Assembly (NCBI RefSeq): GCF_003668635.1
Contig: NZ_RCWH01000005.1
Location: forward strand, 496,001-560,000
Direction of reading: 5' to 3'
From: Planomicrobium sp. Y74
GTDB lineage: Bacteria > Bacillota > Bacilli > Bacillales_A > Planococcaceae
DNA: 64,000 bases
Made by a program: the position numbers and the translations under genes
Notes under the pieces: model-generated
The model's database searches: none
Told to the model about the DNA's origin: nothing
The model's input: the letters and a program-made list of their open reading frames with translations, nothing else
In this document: one piece after another, positions 18,350-26,202 of the stretch
Numbering within the stretch: position 1 is the stretch's first letter
Layout: every line of letters begins with the position of its first letter

Positions 18350-18886
18350 ATGGAAAGTTTATATACAGAATACAATCGTTACATTTATCATTTATGCTTA
18401 AAACTGACACGCAATAAGGTGGAAGCGGAAGATCTTATGCAGGAGGTTTGGCTGAAAGTGGTGCGATATGAAGCTTCGATCAAGGAAGTGGATCATGTCA
18501 AAGCCTGGTTGACGACAATCTGTATGAATACTTTCCGTGACCGTTACCGTAAAAATGTGCGCCGCAGCAAACATGTCCAGCAGCAGCCGGAAGGTCTCGA
18601 TATTTCATTGCTTGATTTGATCCCATCGGATAATGCAGGAGCGCCTGAATTATTGGAGCAGCAGGATGTATCTGAATTGCTGCAGAATAAAATCTCGGAG
18701 TTGGATTCGATTTACCGGACGACGATTGTCTATTTCTACGTGCATCAATTATCATTGATCGAGATTGCAGAAGCGATGAAAGTATCGATCGGCACAGTTA
18801 AATCCCGCCTGTTCCGCGGCAAACAAAGATTAAAAGATTTATTGCTTGAAGACGTCCAAACACGCGAATATGTATTGCCGGCTTAA
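18350..18886 (+). CDS. ECF-type RNA polymerase sigma factor
   Basis: A 178-residue group 4 sigma factor. Region 2 (about 1-70) carries the core-binding stretch EAEDLMQEVWLKV. Region 4 (about 110-165) has a helix-turn-helix with LSLIEIAEAMKVSIGTVKSR. GGAGG precedes the ATG. Unlike most ECF genes, no anti-sigma factor gene follows; the next gene, 190 nt on, is a membrane-tethered PLD-like protein behind a terminator. The upstream gap (18215-18340) has a GAAAGCGGAAGCG stretch resembling the dispersed repeat ends. I could not recognise an autoregulatory promoter. The target regulon is unknown. Confidence 0.9.
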   Translation: MESLYTEYNRYIYHLCLKLTRNKVEAEDLMQEVWLKVVRYEASIKEVDHVKAWLTTICMNTFRDRYRKNVRRSKHVQQQPEGLDISLLDLIPSDNAGAPELLEQQDVSELLQNKISELDSIYRTTIVYFYVHQLSLIEIAEAMKVSIGTVKSRLFRGKQRLKDLLLEDVQTREYVLPA

Positions 18887-18924
18887 CAAGTGATATGAAC
18901 GTTTCTTCTATATGAAAGATATTG

Positions 18925-18957
18925 AAGGTGCGCTGGAGGGTCCAGTGCACCTTTTTA
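18925..18957 (+). terminator. Terminator of the ECF sigma gene
   Basis: AAGGTGCGCTGGA pairs with TCCAGTGCACCTT (one mismatch) and Ts follow. A second small hairpin (AAACACC...AGGTGTTT) comes just after. Confidence 0.85.
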
Positions 18958-19078
18958 TGTGCAATAAAACACCAGGTGCTTGCCAGGTGTTTGAGGAACG
19001 AATAATAATTGTGGAAATAATTTAAAGAAATTTTTCTTTATCTGCAGTAAGATTAGGGGAGATGAGGGGGATTTCAGG

Positions 19079-20530
19079 ATGAGAAAAAGAGTGCGCGGCT
19101 GGAGTAAGCGCAAAAGGATTATTTTGGGTGTTATCGGGGTTCTTGCTCTAATGTACATTGGAGTAATTGTATGGCATACGATAAAACCACTTCCTGAGGG
19201 CCTGGAATATGCAGGAGATCTTCACCAGGTGGAAGAGGTGGAAATGATTTATGATCTGTCTTTTGCGCAGAATCAAAAGGGAACCAATTTAAAGCACGAG
19301 TTACATATATTTGATGAGATTTACGGAATGATTGATGAGGCGGAGGAATTCATTGTCATCGATCTGTTCCTGTTTGATAACTATACGGACCAGGAAATCA
19401 AGTTTCCTGCAGTTGCGGAAACTTTGACAGACAAGCTGCTGGCAAAAAAAGCAGAGGATCCTGACTTCCCGATTTATTTTATAACCGATCCGCTGAATTT
19501 CGGCTATGGATCGTATGAAAGCCAGCTGCTTGGCACGATGGAAGACGAAGGTATTGAAGTCATAGTCACCGATTTGGATGAGCTCCGGGATTCAACTCCG
19601 TTATATTCGGGCTTATACCGCGTTGCTTTTCAGTGGTTTGATGCGGGCGGAAAAGGGTGGCTGCCAAACGGCATGTCGAGTGAAGCTCCGGATCTTACAG
19701 TATCGTCATACCTGAAAATGATGAATATCAAAGCGAATCATCGCAAAGCGGTCATTACTGAAAAAGAAGCAATCATCAGTTCTGCCAATCCGCATAATGC
19801 CAGCGGACTACATGGCAATATGGCTTTTAAAGTGAGTGGACCGGTTTTAAACGATATCCTCAAATCGGAAGAAGCGGTATCACAGTTTTCGGGTGGTCCT
19901 GAGCTGCCGCGTGTTAACGCAGAAGAGCAAGAAGGGGAGTATCGGGTCCAGTATGTGACTGAAAAGAAAGTCCTTGATACGTTACTGGACGATATCGGAA
20001 AAACAAGAGAAGGCGACAGTATCCATCTGGCTATGTTCTATATAGCTGAAGGAGATGTCGTACGTGCGCTCACCGACGCTGCTAACCGGGGAGTAGATGT
20101 GCAAATGGTGCTTGATCCAAATGAAAATGCATTCGGTACTGAGAAAACAGGATTGCCGAATCGTCCGGCTGTGCATGAGATGCTAGAGGAAAGTGACGGG
20201 AAAATCGATGTCCGCTGGTACAACGCCGTAGTCGGCCAGTTTCATACGAAATCAATCATGATTAAAACAGCGGAAGAAAGCTATATATCAGGAGGATCTA
20301 CCAACTACACGGAACGGGCATTCAAAAACTATAACCTTGAGAACAATATCCGTATCGTTGCGCCGAATGACAGTGGCCTTGTAAAAGATATGGATGCTTA
20401 TTTCGAACGCTTATGGAATAACGAAGATGCACTTTACACATTGGATGCGGATGCCTACCAGGATACATTTACATTTTGGCAACGGGGAATCTATGGATTC
20501 CAGAAAGTGTTTAAATTAACGACCTATTAA
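19079..20530 (+). CDS. Membrane-anchored phospholipase D-like protein
   Basis: A 483-residue protein with an N-terminal membrane helix (about 13-35) and two PLD-type half-domains. The HxK parts of the HKD motifs are present, as NHRKAVITE and QFHTKSIMIK, each followed by an SSANPHNAS or SGGSTNYT loop. The aspartate expected four residues after Lys is Glu in the first copy and Lys in the second. The family includes cardiolipin synthases and phosphodiesterases; here it is best called PLD-like, with activity uncertain. The catalytic part should face outside given the basic N-terminus. It stands downstream of the ECF sigma gene but is separated from it by a terminator. Confidence 0.8.
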   Translation: MRKRVRGWSKRKRIILGVIGVLALMYIGVIVWHTIKPLPEGLEYAGDLHQVEEVEMIYDLSFAQNQKGTNLKHELHIFDEIYGMIDEAEEFIVIDLFLFDNYTDQEIKFPAVAETLTDKLLAKKAEDPDFPIYFITDPLNFGYGSYESQLLGTMEDEGIEVIVTDLDELRDSTPLYSGLYRVAFQWFDAGGKGWLPNGMSSEAPDLTVSSYLKMMNIKANHRKAVITEKEAIISSANPHNASGLHGNMAFKVSGPVLNDILKSEEAVSQFSGGPELPRVNAEEQEGEYRVQYVTEKKVLDTLLDDIGKTREGDSIHLAMFYIAEGDVVRALTDAANRGVDVQMVLDPNENAFGTEKTGLPNRPAVHEMLEESDGKIDVRWYNAVVGQFHTKSIMIKTAEESYISGGSTNYTERAFKNYNLENNIRIVAPNDSGLVKDMDAYFERLWNNEDALYTLDADAYQDTFTFWQRGIYGFQKVFKLTTY

Positions 20531-20820
20531 GAAAAGCGAAGGCACCCGTTTAGCTTTGCGACGAAGCTAGCGCAGCGATGCAGAGACAGGAGCAATGTGG
20601 GTTTAGACGAGCTGGCGAAGCGGCGGTCTTGACCGCATAGCTGGCTTATGACCCGAAGAGCTGGGTAGCCGGAGTCTGGACAGAGAAAAGCGGAAGCGCC
20701 TGTTCAGCCCCGACAAGCGCTGGAGGATTTGGCAGTCATGGCGCTTTTTGCCATGAAAGTCAAAACCGAAGCGACTCGAGGGGGTAGGCGCTGGAGTCTG
20801 GACAAAGAAAAACGAAAACG
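20531..20820. repeat. Two tandem units of the dispersed mosaic repeat
   Basis: This block between the PLD-like gene and the ABC-F terminator holds two complete units in one orientation. Each starts GAAAAGCG(G)AAG/GGCACC and ends GGAGTCTGGAC. Unit one carries the TTTGCGACGAAGC / GCGCAGCGATGCA module and the GACGAGCTGGCGAAGC...TGACCCGAAGAGCTGGG module. Unit two carries CCCCGACAAGCGCTGGAGG, a CATGGC-GCTTTTT-GCCATG hairpin and GAAGCGACTCGAGGGGG. No gene is supported. Confidence 0.85.
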
Positions 20821-20840
20821 TCTATAAAAATCTAATTATA

Positions 20841-20875
20841 AAAAAGGTCTCTTCCAAAATGGAAGAGACCTTTTA
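20841..20875. terminator. Bidirectional terminator
   Basis: AAAAAGGTCTCTTCC pairs with GGAAGAGACCTTTT around AAAAT. It is 5 nt beyond the ABC-F stop on the minus strand and also faces the plus-strand PLD-like gene. Confidence 0.9.
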
Positions 20876-20879
20876 TTAT

Positions 20880-22445
20880 TTACTTAATTTGCGGTTCCTG
20901 GCCGGCTGCAATCCATTCTTCAACATCCCAGACTTTTGTGGCAAGTCCTTCATAGAATTCAGGTTCGTGGCTGACCAACACGATTGTTCCTTTATAAGCT
21001 TGCATTGCGCGTTTCAATTCAGCTTTTGCATCGATGTCCAAGTGATTTGTTGGTTCATCGAACAGAAGCCAGTTGCTTTCTTCGAGCATCAGTTTGCACA
21101 AACGGACTTTCGCCTGTTCGCCACCACTCAATTGTTTCATTGAACGGGAAATATGCTCGTTCTTCAGACCCGTGCGCGCCAAGGCTCCACGCACCTGGCC
21201 CTGGTCCATGCTAGGGTAAGCCGCCCAGATTTCATCAAGAGGTGTATGGTCCGGCGCTTTGACTTCTTGTTCAAAATAACTCGGAGTCAAGTATTCGCCG
21301 CGGATCACATCGCCGTCAAGAGGTTTAATTTTGCCAAGCATCGTTTTCAGCAGCGTCGATTTACCGACACCGTTCATGCCGACCAATGCAATTTTCTCGC
21401 CGCGCTCAATCATGAATGACAGCGGCGGCAATAATGCCTTGTCATAACCGATGGATAAAGATTCAGCTTCCACTACATAGCGGCTAGGGCTGCGCGTTTC
21501 CTTGAAAGCGAATTGCGGTTTTGCAGCAACTTCCGGTTTGTCGATGCGGTCCATACGGTCCAGCTGTTTCTGACGGGATTTGGCGCGGCCTGTTGTCGAG
21601 GCGCGGGCTTTGTTTTTAGCAATGAATGTTTCGGTTTTCTTGATCATTTCTTCTTGTTTCTCGTAAGCATCCAGATGCTGCTTTTTGGCAAGCTCTGCAA
21701 GTTCGATGAATTTTTCATAAGTGGCTGTATAACGCGACAGACGTGAAAACTCCAAGTGGAAAATGACATCTGTCACTGAACTCATGAATTCTGTATCATG
21801 CGAGATCAATAAGAAAGCATGCGGGTAATTCTTCAGATAGTTGACGAGCCACTGGATATGTTCCTCATCCAGATAGTTGGTCGGCTCATCGAGAAGGAGG
21901 ACTTTCGGTTTCTCCAACAGCAGCTTCGCTAAAAGCAATTTCGTACGCTGACCGCCGGATAATGCTTCAACCGGACGCTCGAGTCCGATGGCATCAAGTC
22001 CAAGGCCGCGTGCAATTTCTTCGATTTTTACATCAAGTGTATAGAAGTCCCCAGCATCAAGCGCATCCTGCACTTCAGCCATTTCTTCCATCAATGCCTC
22101 AAGATCGGCATCTTCTTCGCCCATTTTCATGGCGATTTCGTTCAGTTCTTCTTCTTTTTTATACAGCGGCAAAAAAGCATCCTGCATCGTTTGGCGAATT
22201 GTCCGCCCCGGCTCCAACTGGGTATGCTGGTCCAAATAACCGTAATGCGTTTTCGGCTGCCATTCTACACGGCCGTTGTCATGGATCAGTTTTCCTGTCA
22301 AAATATTCATCATCGTCGATTTGCCGACACCGTTTGCGCCGACGAGGCCGACGTGTTCGCCTTCAACTAATCGGAAAGACACATCGTTGAACAATGTCCG
22401 GTCGCCAAATGTATGGCTTAAATTTTCTACTGTCAATAAACTCAT
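20880..22445 (-). CDS. ABC-F family ATP-binding protein (YkpA/YbiT-like)
   Basis: A 521-residue soluble protein with two ATPase domains and no membrane part. Domain one has GANGVGKS, SGGQRTK and DEPTNYLD; domain two has GMNGVGKS, SGGEQAK and DEPTNHLD. A basic interdomain linker (about 245-320, with KARASTTGRAKSRQKQ) is the P-site tRNA interaction motif of the group. ABC-F proteins bind the ribosomal E site and ease stalls; some confer antibiotic resistance. The length and lack of a long linker loop suggest the housekeeping YkpA/YbiT branch, not a resistance factor. It is probably monocistronic. Confidence 0.9.
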   Translation of the reverse strand: MSLLTVENLSHTFGDRTLFNDVSFRLVEGEHVGLVGANGVGKSTMMNILTGKLIHDNGRVEWQPKTHYGYLDQHTQLEPGRTIRQTMQDAFLPLYKKEEELNEIAMKMGEEDADLEALMEEMAEVQDALDAGDFYTLDVKIEEIARGLGLDAIGLERPVEALSGGQRTKLLLAKLLLEKPKVLLLDEPTNYLDEEHIQWLVNYLKNYPHAFLLISHDTEFMSSVTDVIFHLEFSRLSRYTATYEKFIELAELAKKQHLDAYEKQEEMIKKTETFIAKNKARASTTGRAKSRQKQLDRMDRIDKPEVAAKPQFAFKETRSPSRYVVEAESLSIGYDKALLPPLSFMIERGEKIALVGMNGVGKSTLLKTMLGKIKPLDGDVIRGEYLTPSYFEQEVKAPDHTPLDEIWAAYPSMDQGQVRGALARTGLKNEHISRSMKQLSGGEQAKVRLCKLMLEESNWLLFDEPTNHLDIDAKAELKRAMQAYKGTIVLVSHEPEFYEGLATKVWDVEEWIAAGQEPQIK

Positions 22446-22571
22446 GTATATTATTCCTCCATTTATAGCTGAAAAGCCCGGCCGGTTTTTTGGCCGTCTA
22501 TAGAATTCTATTCAGACATTAATATAATCTGTTTTCCTTTGCCGCCAATATGCAGCTCAGGAAAACACTCA

Positions 22572-22603
22572 AAAAAAAACCGCGGTTACAAATCCGCGAG
22601 TTT
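22572..22603 (-). terminator. Terminator overlapping the small coiled-coil gene end
   Basis: On the minus strand AACTCGCGG pairs with CCGCGGTT and eight Ts follow. The 5' arm overlaps the last codons of the small gene. Confidence 0.8.
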
Positions 22604-22768
22604 TTGGTTTAATTCCGCTAATTGCTGTTCCATCCGTTCAAGGCGCTGTTCGGCCTCTTCGACCATTTGGGCATGCCCAGTTGTTTCGAGTTTCTCGATA
22701 TCGCCCTGATGGCGCACGTAATCCGATTTCAATTCAGCAATCTGATATTCAATTTCCTGCCTGTTCAC
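22586..22768 (-). CDS. Small coiled-coil protein, SE1832-like
   Basis: A 60-residue protein rich in Glu, Gln and Leu that looks like one continuous coiled coil (for example EQRLERMEQQLAELNQKL). It resembles the short SE1832-family proteins of staphylococci and other Bacillales, of unknown function; that match is from memory of the family's pattern. The start is GTG, with AGGTGA five nt upstream. It has its own terminator, which supports it being real. No membrane or signal segment is present. Confidence 0.65.
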   Translation of the reverse strand: MNRQEIEYQIAELKSDYVRHQGDIEKLETTGHAQMVEEAEQRLERMEQQLAELNQKLADL

Positions 22769-22927
22769 CTAATCACCTGCATTTTTCCTTCATTATAGCA
22801 TAAATACATGGAATTAAAATCATTTCGGTTTGCTTACCGCTTTTAATTGTGGGAATAAAAAACGTATAATGTTGAAAAAAGAAGCAAAAGGAGGCGAAGG
22901 CGCATCGACACTTTATTATTTGATCTT

Positions 22928-24754
22928 ATGTTAATCATTTTTCTCGGGGTAATTTCCCAGTGGCTGGCTTGGGCCTTTCGCTTGCCTGCGATAGTATTAA
23001 TGTCAATTGCCGGCTTGATAGTCGGACCCATACTAGGCATTATCCATCCTGAAGAAAGTTTTGGGGAGTTGTTCAAGCCCGTTATTTCATTGGCTGTTGC
23101 CATCATTCTTTTTGAAGGGAGCTTGAATCTGAATTTCAAGGAAATCCGAGGATTCAATAAACCGGTCTGGCGGATCGTGACATTTGGCGCGTTCATCGCC
23201 TGGATTTGTGGATCACTTGCAGCACATTACATAGCCGGACTATCCTGGGCGGTAGCTTTTGTAATCGGCGGCTTGTTTATCGTCACCGGGCCGACTGTTA
23301 TCCTGCCTTTGCTGCGTCAGGCAAAATTGAAAGCCCGGCCGGCGGCAATTTTAAAATGGGAAGGGATTATCGTTGATCCTTTTGGTGCCTTGCTGGCTTT
23401 ATTCGCGTTCCAGTTCGTGCTGTTTGCGATTGGCGATGAGACAGCTGCAGCTTTCGGTCTGTTCTTCCTTGCGTCCTTATTTGCTGTGGCGCTGGGAGCG
23501 GGAGTAGGCTGGCTGCTAGGCTGGATGTTCGAAAAAGGACAGGTGCCGGAATTTCTGAAAGCACCGATTGTGTTCGGCGTTGTGTTGCTGACATTTGTGC
23601 TGTCGGATATCGTCATGCATGAAACCGGACTTTTAGCGGTTACGGCAATGGGGATGGTAATGGCGAATATGCATATTGCATCCATCAATGACATGCGGCA
23701 TTTCAAGGAGAACATCTCTGTGCTGCTGATTTCGAGTATTTTTGTCATGCTTACAGCTTCTTTAAGTCTGGATGTGCTGATTGAAATCTTTAACTGGCGC
23801 ATCATCGCGTTTGTTTTGGCAACGTTGTTCGTCGTCCGGCCCTTGTCCATATGGCTGTCGACGATCGGCACTGACCTGACTATAAAAGAAAAAACACTTA
23901 TCGGCTGGATTGCACCGCGTGGAATTGTGGCGCTCACCGTTTCCGGTTACTTTGCCGGCGTTTTGCTGGAAGCTGGATTTGAAGACGCAGAGCTTTTGAC
24001 AGCATTGACTTTTGCTCTTGTATTTTCGACGGTCGTAGCCCATGGTTTTACAATAGGCTGGCTTGGCCGGAAATTGGATTTGGCGACCGGTGATGAACCT
24101 GGCATCATTATTGTCGGGGTAGGCCGTTTTGTCCTGAAGCTCGGCGAAGCTCTTTCCGAATATAATAAAAACTTATTGATCATGGACCCTTCGTGGGGGC
24201 GGCTGCAACCTGCGCGTCTCGCCGGTTTGAAAACTTTCACTGGTGAAATCCTATCCGAGCACACTGAATATGAACTGGATATGACCCCATACGAAACGAT
24301 GATTCTTGCAGGGGAAATCGATTCCTATAATGCCCTTGTCATGAACAATTACGTTCCGGAGTTCGGCAGGGAGAATCTCTATAAAACAGCGATTCACCAA
24401 GGAGACCCTGCGGATTATCATTCTTCATTGAAAGGCAGGACGCTTTTCGGCCATGAATGGAATATCCACGAATTGGACCGGAAAGTTGAAGAAGGTTACA
24501 CCATCCGAAAAACCCAATTGACTGAACAGTACACATATGAGGACTATAAAAAGAAATGGAGTGCCGACACCATCTTGCTGTTCATTTACCGGGAGCAAGG
24601 AAAAATCGAGTTTTTCACAAGCGATAACTTCCCGGAACCAAAACTTGGAGACACCGTTGTCAGCTTTACATCGCCGGCACGGCAGTCTGACCGCATCCAG
24701 GAACGCCTGGAAAACAAGCGCGCCAGAAATAGCACTCCTCAGCCTAAAGAATGA
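22928..24754 (+). CDS. CPA1-type cation:proton antiporter with C-terminal cytosolic domain
   Basis: A protein of about 608 residues with 12 or so membrane helices (1-390), including TGPTVILPLL and IVDPFGALLAL, the latter holding the Asp of CPA1 exchangers. The tail (about 395-600) begins with a Rossmann-like IIIVGVGRFVLKLGE, resembling a degenerate TrkA-N domain, which suggests nucleotide or ligand control. The gene should exchange Na+ or K+ for H+. The start is doubtful: no ribosome site precedes ATG 22928, whereas AAAGGAGG (22887-22894) lies nine nt before an in-frame ATC at 22904 that would add IDTLLFDL. A TATAAT is at 22865-22870. Confidence 0.88.
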   Translation: MLIIFLGVISQWLAWAFRLPAIVLMSIAGLIVGPILGIIHPEESFGELFKPVISLAVAIILFEGSLNLNFKEIRGFNKPVWRIVTFGAFIAWICGSLAAHYIAGLSWAVAFVIGGLFIVTGPTVILPLLRQAKLKARPAAILKWEGIIVDPFGALLALFAFQFVLFAIGDETAAAFGLFFLASLFAVALGAGVGWLLGWMFEKGQVPEFLKAPIVFGVVLLTFVLSDIVMHETGLLAVTAMGMVMANMHIASINDMRHFKENISVLLISSIFVMLTASLSLDVLIEIFNWRIIAFVLATLFVVRPLSIWLSTIGTDLTIKEKTLIGWIAPRGIVALTVSGYFAGVLLEAGFEDAELLTALTFALVFSTVVAHGFTIGWLGRKLDLATGDEPGIIIVGVGRFVLKLGEALSEYNKNLLIMDPSWGRLQPARLAGLKTFTGEILSEHTEYELDMTPYETMILAGEIDSYNALVMNNYVPEFGRENLYKTAIHQGDPADYHSSLKGRTLFGHEWNIHELDRKVEEGYTIRKTQLTEQYTYEDYKKKWSADTILLFIYREQGKIEFFTSDNFPEPKLGDTVVSFTSPARQSDRIQERLENKRARNSTPQPKE

Positions 24755-24916
24755 AATCACGATTTCATAAGGTTTTTCGATACGTATCTGCATACGCTGT
24801 TTGTTATGATGGAATAAAGTCGGGTCTGATGGTGGGTTTTCATTGGAGCCGAATAGAAAATCATTGAGAGGCAGCCTTGCTGCCCGGTATATATGTACTC
24901 GAGGAGGAACAGTTTT

Positions 24917-25480
24917 ATGAAGGTTTTATTAGTGGACGGCACAATTGTGGGTAGAAAAACTGGCGCAGTATTGGAACAGGTTAAAATGTACATCCAGGAA
25001 TTCCAGCCTGATATGGAATTGGATATCCTGAGCCTGGCCGATTATGAACATCAATTCGTTGACGGACGCCCACTTGGTGAATATAACAGCAGCATGCAGG
25101 AACTTGCCCGCCGTTTTAACGAAGCAGACGGCTATATCATCGCTTCACCGATATTCCAAGGCTCGATTCCAGGGGTTCTGAAAAACACTTTCGATTTGCT
25201 GCATCCGCATACGATGCGCTATAAACCGGTATCGATCGTGGCAAACGGCGGAACTTACCAGCACCATCTGGTAATCGAAAACCAGCTCAAGCCGATTCTC
25301 GATTATTTCCGCAGCCTCGTCACACCAAATTACGTTTACACACACACAAGCCATTTCGATGCCGATAACAATATCATCAGTGAAGATGTCCACGACCGCC
25401 TTCGCGAACTGGCCCGCGTATTTGTGCAATACGCCGAAATGAGCAAGCACCTATCGAAAGAAACACTGGATCAACACTAA
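24917..25480 (+). CDS. NADPH-dependent FMN reductase family protein
   Basis: A 187-residue flavodoxin-fold protein starting at MKVLLVDGTIVG, with AGGAGG about 10 nt upstream. The phosphate-binding loop of flavin reductases (DGTIVGRKTG here) is at the N-terminus and ASPIFQGSIPGVLKNTFDLL (about 75-95) is the classic family segment near the FMN ring. It should transfer electrons from NAD(P)H to FMN or a quinone/azo substrate. It is cytoplasmic and single-gene, ending in a strong terminator. The physiological substrate cannot be inferred. Confidence 0.9.
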   Translation: MKVLLVDGTIVGRKTGAVLEQVKMYIQEFQPDMELDILSLADYEHQFVDGRPLGEYNSSMQELARRFNEADGYIIASPIFQGSIPGVLKNTFDLLHPHTMRYKPVSIVANGGTYQHHLVIENQLKPILDYFRSLVTPNYVYTHTSHFDADNNIISEDVHDRLRELARVFVQYAEMSKHLSKETLDQH

Positions 25481-25491
25481 GTTCCAGTTTG

Positions 25492-25517
25492 AAAAACCTC
25501 CTGCGGGAGGTTTTTTT
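25492..25517 (+). terminator. Terminator of the FMN reductase gene
   Basis: AAAAACCTCC pairs with GGAGGTTTTT around a TGCG loop, with a T run, 11 nt after the stop. Confidence 0.93.
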
Positions 25518-25552
25518 GTATCGCGTATATATTTGTGGGGACAGAAGCTGTT

Positions 25553-25620
25553 AAGTTCAAGAGAAAAATGGATGCTTTTCGCCCAAGCCTAGGCGAAAAG
25601 CGAAAAACCGTGAGTTCAAG
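25553..25620. repeat. 67-bp hairpin element, copy 1
   Basis: A hairpin (GCTTTTCGCC / GGCGAAAAGC around CAAGCCTA) is enclosed by AGTTCAAG direct repeats 59 bp apart. The left flank reads AGAAAAATGGAT and the right flank GAAAAACCGTG. The same layout recurs at 25737. The remaining DNA between 25621 and 26090 holds no supportable gene. Confidence 0.75.
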
Positions 25621-25736
25621 GACAATAGTGGGTGTCTTTGCGGGGGAAATGTTCTTTGAGTTTTATTATGTAGGCTATGTTTTGTATTGCTCTCTAAAGT
25701 TGTGATGGATTGATACAGAAACTGTCATGCAATGCT

Positions 25737-25804
25737 AAGTTCAAAAGAAAAATGGATGCTTTTCGCATAAGGCCGGGCGAAAAGCGGAAAACCATTAGTT
25801 CAAG
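25737..25804. repeat. 67-bp hairpin element, copy 2
   Basis: This copy repeats the layout of copy 1: AGTTCAA, AGAAAAATGGAT, GCTTTTCGC...GCGAAAAGC, GGAAAACC and AGTTCAAG. The direct repeats are again 59 bp apart. The loop sequence differs (ATAAGGCCGG), while the arms and flanks are kept. Confidence 0.75.
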
Positions 25805-25812
25805 ACCCCAGC

Positions 25813-25846
25813 GGACGTTTTCGCACGGCGAAAACGTCCTGTTTTT
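25813..25846 (+). other. Perfect 12-bp hairpin followed by Ts
   Basis: GGACGTTTTCGC and GCGAAAACGTCC flank a three-nt loop and are followed by TGTTTTT, so it could terminate transcription. A second hairpin (TTCGCC-TTG-GCGAA with Ts) follows at 25855. No gene immediately upstream needs a terminator. Confidence 0.55.
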
Positions 25847-26090
25847 GAGGGAATCTTCGCCTTGGCGAAAATTTTTTCAATTTAAGGGGTTGGTTTGGTT
25901 GTGTTTGTTGGAAATTTGGTTGGTTTTGATGGTGATTTAGTCGTGAAAGAGTGGCTAGGATACCGGAATTTGAATGGCGAGTGATATTATGGGCTGAAAT
26001 CCAATTGAATTGGGTGAAACAGGACATGGAAAAGGGATTTCGCTGGATTTTATTAACAGTAATGAAAAAGTGATTTCCATTAAAAGAGCT

Positions 26091-26202
26091 TACTGTCCGC
26101 AGAATGAAAATACTGTCCGGAGCAGACTAAATACTGTCCGTAGATTAAAAATACTGTCCGGAACAGATCAAATACTGTCCGGAGCATCAAATGACTCCGG
26201 AA
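26091..26202. repeat. Phased array A: five TACTGTCCG cores every 20-21 bp
   Basis: The core TACTGTCCG starts at 26091, 26111, 26132, 26152 and 26173, spacing 20, 21, 20, 21. The intervening ~12 nt are A-rich and not conserved. The last unit and a following inverted repeat (TCCGGAG / CTCCGGA, 26178-26202) lie inside the 3' end of the NERD gene. The same core, inverted, forms array B at 50645. Confidence 0.88.

Noticed and set aside
20880-22445. Antibiotic-resistance ABC-F protein
   Set aside because: The interdomain linker is short and the sequence pattern fits the housekeeping YkpA/YbiT branch.
25710-25940. Possible 76-codon gene in the gap before the NERD gene
   Set aside because: It is made of the 67-bp hairpin element and neighbouring hairpins, and has no ribosome site.
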